Below, in pieces: positions 42,552-49,214 of a stretch of DNA of 64,000 bases. Both the position numbers and the translations under genes were made by a program. Below the pieces are notes generated by a model. The model was not told the DNA's origin, did not search any database, and saw nothing but the letters and a program-made list of their open reading frames with translations. Every line of letters begins with the position of its first letter. Within the stretch, counting starts at the first letter, position 1. The DNA lies in NCBI GenBank assembly GCA_900314655.1, contig OMWC01000003.1, forward strand, positions 62,001-126,000. Reading direction: 5' to 3'. This DNA is from an uncultured Prevotellaceae bacterium (lineage in GTDB: Bacteria; Bacteroidota; Bacteroidia; Bacteroidales; Bacteroidaceae).

Positions 42552-42964
42552 CGGAAATCAAAGAAGAAATAGGCTCCTGCACGTTTGCGGTCAACGCCCT
42601 GCGCCTTGCCGATGGTGTTGCCGCTGGAGTTGCGGATTTCGCCGCTGCTGGTCACTTGTCCCATGCGGTTGCCGCTCTTGTCGCGTACGGTGCCGTCGCT
42701 CTCAATCTTACCCATTTTGTTTCCGCTGCGGTCGCGCACGGTGCCATCGCTTTCAATCTTGCCAATGGTGTTGCCGCTTGAAGAACGAATCTCACCGCTA
42801 CTGGTGATCTGGCCTTTACGGTTGCCGCTTTTGTCGCGTACCGTACCATCACTTTCTATCTTGCCGATAGCATTGCCGCTACTGTTGCGAAGCGTCTGGG
42901 CATCTACGTTGGAGGTGCAGGTGAAAAGGGCTGCAGCCATCAAAATCAGTCTGAAGTGTTTCAT
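42548..42964 (-). CDS. Exported protein of five 17-residue repeats
   Basis: A 138-residue protein with a signal peptide (1-22, cut near D-A-Q), then five 17-residue units of the form x-S-G-N-x-x-G-x-I-x-S-x-G-x-x-R-x and a sixth partial one. The DNA repeats are about 51 bases, so copy number may vary between strains. The Ser/Gly/Asn turns suggest a stacked beta solenoid. The last residues are R-K-R-A-G-A-Y-F-F-F-D-F-R. No function known. Its stop overlaps the prmC start by four bases (ATGA), so a housekeeping gene is coupled to this surface-like protein. Confidence 0.7.
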   Translation of the reverse strand: MKHFRLILMAAALFTCTSNVDAQTLRNSSGNAIGKIESDGTVRDKSGNRKGQITSSGEIRSSSGNTIGKIESDGTVRDRSGNKMGKIESDGTVRDKSGNRMGQVTSSGEIRNSSGNTIGKAQGVDRKRAGAYFFFDFR

Positions 42965-42995
42965 TGTCAGTGGTTTTTAAATGATTAATGCGTGG

Positions 42996-43003
42996 CAAAG
43001 ATA
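42996..43003 (-). promoter_or_regulatory. -7 box of the repeat-protein/prmC unit
   Basis: Minus-strand TATCTTTG followed by CCACG, about 32 bases before the start at 42964. Confidence 0.6.
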
Positions 43004-43040
43004 AATAAAAACTTCCAATCTGCAAAGCGAAAGGCTGAAT

Positions 43041-43460
43041 TTATTTGCCTGCCTTTTCCATTTTCCAGATGTAGAAGCCACCGACGGCCATGACGATGAT
43101 CGTAAAGACAATGCCAATGACGGTGCCTGAAGCGCCGACCATCCATTGAGGATTGACAAAGCAGGCGGGAAACAAGGCGACGACAATGGCAATGACACGT
43201 GCGCTCTGCGACTTGAGTTCCACTTGCCGAAAGTTCTTGACTGTGACGGGCATATTGATCCACTTGGGCCTGTAGGCTACTGCCATCAGGATGGCTGCCG
43301 CCAGGAAGAGCATGCCGGAAATGGTCATAACGCCAGTATCGCCGTGGCTCTTGGTATAAAGCAATATGCCTTCGATGATGATGATGACGGCCAGTACCAG
43401 TTCGAAGATGGTGCTCTCCTTGGTGCGCGGCAGTCGGATGTCGTTCAGGTCTTCATTCAT
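43041..43460 (-). CDS. Four-helix membrane protein of the SPFH operon
   Basis: This 139-residue protein has four membrane segments (for example [14 protein letters not shown] near the start and [13 protein letters not shown] at the end). No catalytic motif. The start ATGAATGA is shared with the stop of the RHH gene, so it is coupled to it. Function unknown; likely an inner-membrane partner of the SPFH protein. Confidence 0.7.
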   Translation of the reverse strand: MNEDLNDIRLPRTKESTIFELVLAVIIIIEGILLYTKSHGDTGVMTISGMLFLAAAILMAVAYRPKWINMPVTVKNFRQVELKSQSARVIAIVVALFPACFVNPQWMVGASGTVIGIVFTIIVMAVGGFYIWKMEKAGK

Positions 43461-43632
43461 TTTCTGTCGTCTTTTTAGTCCGTTTATGCTTCTTCAGGGC
43501 CTCGTTGATAATCCATTGCAGCTGTCCGTTGGTGCTGCGGAATTCATCCGCAGCCCAACGTTCCAGTGCATCCATGGTTTCTGCATCGATGCGAAGCACG
43601 AAACTCTTGGTTTTCTTATCTTCCTTTGGCAT
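43453..43632 (-). CDS. Ribbon-helix-helix (Arc-like) DNA-binding protein
   Basis: A 59-residue protein with F-V-L-R-I-D near the start (the beta strand), then a helix [11 protein letters not shown], a turn, and a second helix [12 protein letters not shown]. This is the Arc/MetJ pattern of small dimeric repressors. It lies between the SPFH gene (three bases) and the membrane protein (8-base overlap), so it may control this operon. Similar small genes sit next to SPFH genes in other Bacteroidetes. Confidence 0.85.
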   Translation of the reverse strand: MPKEDKKTKSFVLRIDAETMDALERWAADEFRSTNGQLQWIINEALKKHKRTKKTTENE

Positions 43633-43635
43633 GGA

Positions 43636-44586
43636 TTATTGGTATAGGCTTCCCGTGTTGACTATTGGCTGGGCATTGTCTTCTCCGCAGAGTACGACGA
43701 GCAGGTTGCTTACCATGGCAGCCTTGCGCTCCTCGTCGAGATCCACCACACCTTCGCTCTTCAGCTTGTCGAGAGCCATCTTCACCATCGAAACGGCTCC
43801 CTCCACAATCTTCTCACGGGCGGCAATGATGGCCGAAGCCTGCTGGCGACGCAGCATTACGGCAGCAATCTCTGGAGCATAGGCCAGATAGTTGATGCGG
43901 GCTTCCACCACCTCGATACCTGCCATGGCCAGACGCTCATCGATCTTGGCCTCCAGTTCCTTGTTTACTTCATCGGAACCGTCGCGAAGCGTAATTTCCT
44001 TTTCGTTCTCTTCATTGTCGTAGGCATACTGGCCGGCTACCTGACGGAGGGCAGCATCAGCCTGAATGCGGACGAAGTTCTCCAAGGCGTTCATCATCAT
44101 GGAGGCATTCACGGCACCTATGTTTTGGCCGTTTCGTCCGGCAGCCATGGTCTGCACATCCACTTCAAACATGGCCTTGTAGGTATCTTTCAGCTTCCAC
44201 ACCAGCACTAGGCCAATCATTACGGGATTTCCCGTCTTATCGTTGACCTTGATGGGCTCTGCATCGAGGTTTCGGGCACGAAGTGAGAGTTTCTTGGTGA
44301 CGTAGAAAGGATTCACCCAGTGGAAACCGGCTTCGGTGTGGGTGCCGCGGTATTTGCCGAAAAACATCAGTACACGGGCCTCACCCGGTTCAATCTGCAT
44401 AAATCCGCAACAAGAGATAATTGAGCAAATCAACAGTAGCCCCCCAACGACGGCAGGCCAGACGATTTCATACACGGCAGCATAGATAATGAGCGCGATG
44501 CCGCCAAAAGCAGCCAGCAATGTGAGAATAAGCATCATGATGCCATTGAGCACCAAACCTTTGAATTGAAATTCTTTTGTTTCCAT
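43636..44586 (-). CDS. SPFH/Band 7 (stomatin-like) membrane protein
   Basis: A 316-residue protein with two N-terminal membrane segments ([15 protein letters not shown] and V-V-G-G-L-L-L-I-C) followed by a SPFH domain ([26 protein letters not shown]) and a coiled-coil-like Glu/Arg/Ala-rich end. SPFH proteins form ring scaffolds on membranes. It leads an operon with an RHH regulator and a membrane protein, and has its own -7 box. Confidence 0.9.
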   Translation of the reverse strand: METKEFQFKGLVLNGIMMLILTLLAAFGGIALIIYAAVYEIVWPAVVGGLLLICSIISCCGFMQIEPGEARVLMFFGKYRGTHTEAGFHWVNPFYVTKKLSLRARNLDAEPIKVNDKTGNPVMIGLVLVWKLKDTYKAMFEVDVQTMAAGRNGQNIGAVNASMMMNALENFVRIQADAALRQVAGQYAYDNEENEKEITLRDGSDEVNKELEAKIDERLAMAGIEVVEARINYLAYAPEIAAVMLRRQQASAIIAAREKIVEGAVSMVKMALDKLKSEGVVDLDEERKAAMVSNLLVVLCGEDNAQPIVNTGSLYQ

Positions 44587-44624
44587 AATTCTTATTGTTT
44601 TAAAGTGATATCATTTTGATATTG

Positions 44625-44632
44625 CAAAGATA
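44625..44632 (-). promoter_or_regulatory. -7 box of the SPFH operon
   Basis: Minus-strand TATCTTTG followed by CAAT, about 38 bases before the start at 44586. Confidence 0.6.
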
Positions 44633-44717
44633 TATCATTTTTATATTATCCACCAAATATTTCCCAAAGGATTTAATAAAAATTAACGAGTTGTTTTGTT
44701 TCTTCGCGGATATTTCT

Positions 44718-44725
44718 TATTTTTG
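44718..44725 (+). promoter_or_regulatory. -7 box of ribD, next to the start codon
   Basis: TATTTTTG, then CACC, then the ribD ATG at 44730. The expected transcription start falls on or next to the ATG, so the mRNA is likely leaderless. Confidence 0.6.
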
Positions 44726-44729
44726 CACC

Positions 44730-45701
44730 ATGAATCAGCAGCAGATTGACGAGATGTATATGCAGCGTTGCCTGCAACTGGCCAGAAATGGTATGCAGAA
44801 TGCGAAACCCAATCCGATGGTTGGGGCCGTAATCGTAATACCCTCCCCCCCTCGGGGGGAGTCGGAGGGGGGCCTTATCATCGGCGAAGGCTATCACGTG
44901 CGCTGCGGTGAAGGCCATGCCGAGGTGAATGCCTTTGCTTCCGTAAGGCCCGAAGATGAACCATTGCTGAAGGATGCCACTATCTACGTGTCGTTGGAAC
45001 CTTGTGCACACTACGGAAAAACGCCTCCTTGCTGTGACCTTATTATAAAGAAAGGTGTGAAGCGTTGTGTGGTGGGCTGTGTAGATCCTTTTGCCAAGGT
45101 GCAGGGGCGTGGCATTCAGAAAATCCGTGAGGCTGGTATTGAAGTTACCGTTGGAGTGCTGGAAGAAGAATGCAAGGCATTGAACAAGCGCTTCTTCACT
45201 TTCCATGAGAAGCATCGTCCTTATATCCTGTTGAAATGGGCCCAGACAGTGAATGGCTTTATTGATGACCATGGGAAGGCCTTGGCCATTTCCACTCCTT
45301 ATACGAAGATGCTTGTACACAAACTCCGCTCGGAATATGATGCCATTCTTGTGGGACGAGTGACCGATGAGCGCGAACATCCCCAATTGAACGTGCGGGA
45401 ATGGTCGGGGAAAGATCCTAAGCGAATCGTGCTGAGTGGTGGGAATCAGGGAACAGACGATTGTCTGCAGGCATTGATGGAGCAATGCTATGAAGAGAAC
45501 ATTCAGAGTCTGATGGTGGAAGGAGGCCGCAAGACCTTGCAGTCATTTATCGATAGCGGTCTGTGGGATGAAATCCGGGTAGAGACGGCTCCTAAGACGG
45601 TTACGGAAGGTACCACCGCCCCCCAATTACCCACGGATGCACTTCTCTGCAAGCAGGAAGAGCAGGACGGTAACACCCTCAGTTGGTATTCCAGAAAGTA
45701 A
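44730..45701 (+). CDS. ribD: Riboflavin deaminase/reductase
   Basis: This 323-residue enzyme carries out the deamination and reduction steps of riboflavin synthesis. The deaminase zinc motif H63-A-E65 and P-C92...C101, and the reductase half (G-F-I-D-D-H-G-K, L-M-V-E-G-G-R) are intact. Residues 38-48 (P-S-P-P-R-G-E-S-E-G-G) are encoded by an in-frame palindromic element (44841-44874), in the turn between V-I-V and L-I-I-G-E-G-Y-H. The start follows a -7 box by four bases; the ATG at 44754 is an alternative. Confidence 0.96.
   Translation: MNQQQIDEMYMQRCLQLARNGMQNAKPNPMVGAVIVIPSPPRGESEGGLIIGEGYHVRCGEGHAEVNAFASVRPEDEPLLKDATIYVSLEPCAHYGKTPPCCDLIIKKGVKRCVVGCVDPFAKVQGRGIQKIREAGIEVTVGVLEEECKALNKRFFTFHEKHRPYILLKWAQTVNGFIDDHGKALAISTPYTKMLVHKLRSEYDAILVGRVTDEREHPQLNVREWSGKDPKRIVLSGGNQGTDDCLQALMEQCYEENIQSLMVEGGRKTLQSFIDSGLWDEIRVETAPKTVTEGTTAPQLPTDALLCKQEEQDGNTLSWYSRK
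44841..44874. repeat. GC-rich palindromic element in frame inside ribD
   Basis: CCCTCCCCCCCTCGGGGGG, AGTC, GGAGGGGGGCC. This is a variant of the CCCTCC...GGAGGG family; it keeps the reading frame and adds about 11 residues. Confidence 0.75.
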
Positions 45702-45703
45702 TC

Positions 45704-46204
45704 TTATTTTCGGCCAAAGTCAGCGGGAATCTCCCCCCATTGGGCCGTTTCCCACTTGATGATGGGGTTGCGGAAGTTGTGAGTGGCAAGCCAGTTTTCG
45801 GCCCTTGCAATAATCTGATACAAGGGTTCCGTCTCGGGCGTACGCTCCAGTTTTGTCTTGCACTTGCGCTTGTTGACCCAGAGGATGGCGTTGTAGGAAT
45901 CGCTGTAGATGGTCTTGTCGAAAAGTCCCTGATTCCAGCAGAGGGCCAAAGCATGGACGATGGCCAGGAATTCACCGATATTATTGGTGCCCTTGATGGG
46001 GCCGAAATGGAATACGCGATAGCCTGTCTGCAGGTCTATGCATTGGTATTCCATTGGGCCGGGATTGCCCGAACAGCCTGCGTCAACAGCCCACGCGTCT
46101 GCCTTTACCTCGGGAGGCAAGGGCAGTACGGTGTCGTGGCGGTAGTCGGGAGGGTTCTGCATATATTCGGATTTGGGGGTTGCGACCGAGTCGCAACATA
46201 CCAT
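45704..46204 (-). CDS. Ribonuclease H-like protein
   Basis: This 166-residue protein has RNase H catalytic acids in A-V-D-A-G-C-S-G-N-P-G (first Asp), N-N-I-G-E-F-L-A-I (Glu), Y-S-D-S-Y-N-A (Asp) and a C-terminal A-D-F (final Asp). It would cut RNA in RNA-DNA hybrids. It begins one base after the argS stop on the minus strand (ATG at 46204; 46162 is an alternative), so it is cotranscribed with argS, and converges with ribD two bases away. Confidence 0.85.
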   Translation of the reverse strand: MVCCDSVATPKSEYMQNPPDYRHDTVLPLPPEVKADAWAVDAGCSGNPGPMEYQCIDLQTGYRVFHFGPIKGTNNIGEFLAIVHALALCWNQGLFDKTIYSDSYNAILWVNKRKCKTKLERTPETEPLYQIIARAENWLATHNFRNPIIKWETAQWGEIPADFGRK

Positions 46205-46205
46205 A

Positions 46206-48002
46206 TTACATACGCTCTGGGACCTCGATGCCGAGCAGGGCCATGCCGTTGCGGATAATCTTGGCAACATTCTGGGCCAGCACGAGGCGGGTGAGCTTGG
46301 TCTGCTCGTCTTCGGCATTCAGCACGCTATAGTCATGATACCAGGAATTGAACTCCTTGGTCAGTTCGTAGCAGTAGTTGGCAATGCCGCTGGGGGAGTA
46401 GTCTTTGCCAGCCTGTTCTACGGCTGTGCCGTAAGCCTGCATCTTCTGGATGAGGTCAATCTCCTTCTGATTGACAGGTGACAGCTGTGCATCGAGCGAT
46501 TCAGGAATGTTGATGCCTTGCTCCTCAGCCTTGCGAAGAATGCTGCGGATGCGGGCATAGGTGTATTGGATGAAAGGTCCGGTATTGCCGTTGAAGTCGA
46601 TACTCTCTTCTGGATTGAAGAGCATGTTCTTGCGGGCATCCACCTTCAGGATGAAGTATTTCAGGGCACCCATACCGCAGATGCGGGCAATCTCATTGCG
46701 CTCTTCCTCGGAAAGGTCTTTGCTCTTGCCTGCTTCTTCACTCACTTTGCGGGCACCTTCAATCATGGCCTGAATCAGGTCGTCGGCATCCACGACGGTT
46801 CCTTCGCGGCTCTTCATCTTACCGTTGGGGAGTTCCACCATGCCGTAGGAAAAGTGCACGAGTTCCTTGCCCCATTTGAAACCAAGACGGTCGAGCAGAA
46901 TGGAAAGCACCTGGAAGTGATAGTTCTGTTCGTTACCAACAACGTAGATCATCTTGTCGATGGGATAGTCCTGGAAGCGCATCTCGGCTGTGCCGATGTC
47001 CTGTGTCATATAGACAGAGGTGCCATCGCTGCGGAGCAATAGTTTCTTGTCAAGTCCTTCGTTGGTGAGGTCGGCCCATACGGAATTGTCTTCGTGACGT
47101 TCGAAGAGTCCTTTTGCCAGTCCTTCCTCCACCTTGGCCTTACCTTTCAGATAAGTCTGGGATTCATAATAAATCTTATCGAAACCAACGCCCAGGGCCT
47201 TGTAGGTCTCGTCGAAGCCGGCATATACCCAGGAGTTCATCTTTTCCCAGAGGGCGCGCACTTCGGGGTCGTTCTGCTCCCACTTCACGAGCATCTCGTG
47301 GGCTTCCTTGATGAGCGGAGCCTCTTGCTTGGCCTTCTCCTCGTCCATGCCTTGGGCTACGAGTTCCTTGATCTCCTCGCGATAGTGCTTGTCGAAGGCT
47401 ACATAGTAGTCACCGATGAGGTGGTCGCCTTTCTTGCCAGAGGTTTCGGGTGTTTCACCATTGCCCCATTTCAACCATGCCAGCATAGACTTGCAGATAT
47501 GGATGCCGCGGTCGTTGACGATATTGGTCTTCACCACACGGTTGCCGTTGGCAGCCTGAATCTGCGCCAATGACCATCCCAGCAGATTGTTGCGGACGTG
47601 TCCGAGGTGGAGCGGCTTGTTGGTGTTGGGAGATGAATATTCAATCATCACGAGCGGAGATTCGTCGGTAGCCTTCTTTTCACCGTAGTGTTCATCTGCA
47701 TTGATGTCGTTGAGCAGCGAAATCCATGCAGCAGGTGCGATGACGAGGTTCAGGAATCCCTTCACCACGTTGAAGTCGCTGATAGCCTCGCAGTTCTGCA
47801 GTAGCCATTGGCCTATTTCCTGAGCGGTATCTTCCGGCTTTTTGCGTGAAGTCTTGAGGAACGGGAACACCACGAGCGTAAGGTTTCCTTCGAATCCGTC
47901 CTTCGTGTTTTGTAGTTGTACCATCTTCTCGGGCACGTCTGCTCCGTAGATTTCCTTCACGGCCTTCAGCACAGCGCTGGTGATAACTTTCTGAATATCC
48001 AT
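46206..48002 (-). CDS. argS: Arginyl-tRNA synthetase
   Basis: This 598-residue enzyme charges tRNA-Arg. Class I signature S-P-N-T-N-K-P-L-H-L-G-H-V-R is present, and the KMSKS-like region reads K-M-K-S-R-E-G, typical of ArgRS. The C-terminal DALR domain (I-R-S-I-L-R-K-A-E, Y-C-Y-E-L-T-K-E-F) is intact. The start M-D-I-Q-K-V at 48002 was chosen over an ATG 30 bases upstream, which lies in a low-complexity lead. A -7 box is 27 bases upstream. The RNase H gene follows. Confidence 0.97.
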   Translation of the reverse strand: MDIQKVITSAVLKAVKEIYGADVPEKMVQLQNTKDGFEGNLTLVVFPFLKTSRKKPEDTAQEIGQWLLQNCEAISDFNVVKGFLNLVIAPAAWISLLNDINADEHYGEKKATDESPLVMIEYSSPNTNKPLHLGHVRNNLLGWSLAQIQAANGNRVVKTNIVNDRGIHICKSMLAWLKWGNGETPETSGKKGDHLIGDYYVAFDKHYREEIKELVAQGMDEEKAKQEAPLIKEAHEMLVKWEQNDPEVRALWEKMNSWVYAGFDETYKALGVGFDKIYYESQTYLKGKAKVEEGLAKGLFERHEDNSVWADLTNEGLDKKLLLRSDGTSVYMTQDIGTAEMRFQDYPIDKMIYVVGNEQNYHFQVLSILLDRLGFKWGKELVHFSYGMVELPNGKMKSREGTVVDADDLIQAMIEGARKVSEEAGKSKDLSEEERNEIARICGMGALKYFILKVDARKNMLFNPEESIDFNGNTGPFIQYTYARIRSILRKAEEQGINIPESLDAQLSPVNQKEIDLIQKMQAYGTAVEQAGKDYSPSGIANYCYELTKEFNSWYHDYSVLNAEDEQTKLTRLVLAQNVAKIIRNGMALLGIEVPERM

Positions 48003-48029
48003 TTTCTTTTTTATTGTTAAATTTGGCTG

Positions 48030-48037
48030 CAAAGGTA
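48030..48037 (-). promoter_or_regulatory. -7 box of argS
   Basis: Minus-strand TACCTTTG followed by CAGCC, about 27 bases before the argS start at 48002. Confidence 0.65.
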
Positions 48038-48080
48038 CTAAATAATTAAGAATAAATAATTAAGAATTAAAAATTATTCG

Positions 48081-48088
48081 TATTTTTG
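48081..48088 (+). promoter_or_regulatory. -7 box of the exported protein at 48129
   Basis: TATTTTTG followed by CCCC, about 40 bases before the ATG at 48129; divergent from argS. Confidence 0.55.
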
Positions 48089-48128
48089 CCCCAAATAATA
48101 GTTTTATTAATCTTTAAAATTCCAGATT

Positions 48129-48692
48129 ATGAAGAAAATGATGCAAATGATGCTGGCAGTGGCAATGCTTTTCTGCACCACTGCCGTACAGGCCGGAACC
48201 AACGACACACAGGTGGCCAGCAAGGTTCAGCGCCAGGTTAGTTTTCCATACGTAGGACAGAAAGACGCTCCGGGCTGCTACATAGTAAGCGTTACGGTGA
48301 CCAATCTCGCTACAATGGTGAAGATTGCCCTCCACGAGAGCAAAGGCAGTATCAGTGAGACCAAGAACGTACTGGTTACCGATGCCCAGACAGGCAAGAA
48401 GTTCAAGTATAAGTTTTCTGCCGGTATCAATGGAACTAAGACAAGTTACAAGGGATGGCAGTTCTATACGCTCTGTTTCAAGCGACTGAAGAATAAGACC
48501 ACCAGTATCAACGTGGAGTGGGCTGATGCTCCGATGTTCAAGTTCTACAATGTGGATCTGACTCAGAACGGTGAACGCCCGAAGATGACTCAGCAGATGC
48601 TCGTGGAAGGTCTGAACAACACGCAGGCTGGAGATTTCTTCTTCTTCATCGACGATACGAATATGCTGAACAGTTACGCAGAGAACTTCTAA
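48129..48692 (+). CDS. Exported protein of unknown function
   Basis: A 187-residue protein with signal peptide (1-22, Met-rich). The mature domain is beta-rich with Y-I-V-S-V-T-V-T-N-L-A-T-M-V-K-I-A-L-H-E-S and ends F-F-F-F-I-D-D-T-N-M. No family recognised. It is a single-gene unit bounded by a -7 box and a strong terminator at 48727-48762. Confidence 0.65.
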   Translation: MKKMMQMMLAVAMLFCTTAVQAGTNDTQVASKVQRQVSFPYVGQKDAPGCYIVSVTVTNLATMVKIALHESKGSISETKNVLVTDAQTGKKFKYKFSAGINGTKTSYKGWQFYTLCFKRLKNKTTSINVEWADAPMFKFYNVDLTQNGERPKMTQQMLVEGLNNTQAGDFFFFIDDTNMLNSYAENF

Positions 48693-48726
48693 GCCTGAAG
48701 TGATATACACATACTACTTATATAGT

Positions 48727-48762
48727 GACGGAGAATGCTTCTCAGCATTCTCCGTCTTTTAT
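48727..48762 (+). terminator. Terminator of the exported-protein gene
   Basis: GACGGAGAATGCT pairs with AGCATTCTCCGTC around TCTC, followed by TTTTA. A perfect 13-bp stem. Confidence 0.9.
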
Positions 48763-49214
48763 TTGCTGAATATTTATATGGAATACTAAGTCGTTTCTCG
48801 ATAATATAAATAGCAGCAAATACTGCCAAAACAAACTAAACGATAAATATTAATTTGGGATTTGTTTTTAAATGAAAGGAGAGCACTCACGTGTTCTCCA
48901 GTCACAATCAATTCTGAAAAAACTATTTACTTTTTTGTTTGCAATAACAATTTACACCTATAACTACAAGTTAACTGTAAATTTAATAAATTCTCTCTTA
49001 TTTAAAACTACTTAAGGTATTTCTTTAATTTGGGATGAATACTACGTTGTATTTAGATTTCGATGCAAAGATACGAGTATACCGGTTTTTTCGATTATGA
49101 TTTCAGCGCATTCTTTTGCATAATCAGTTTCTTTTTTGCCTAATATCTTATAATCATTGCGCATCGAGAGATGTAACCTGTTGGTAATAAACATGGTTTG
49201 AATCATAATAATTG
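48763..49214. other. AT-rich gap with a small hairpin
   Basis: No gene is seen. A 9-bp hairpin at 48878-48899 (GGAGAGCAC/GTGTTCTCC with one G-T pair, loop TCAC) is the only structure noted; it may be a decayed terminator of the leftward histidine-kinase gene. Confidence 0.4.
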
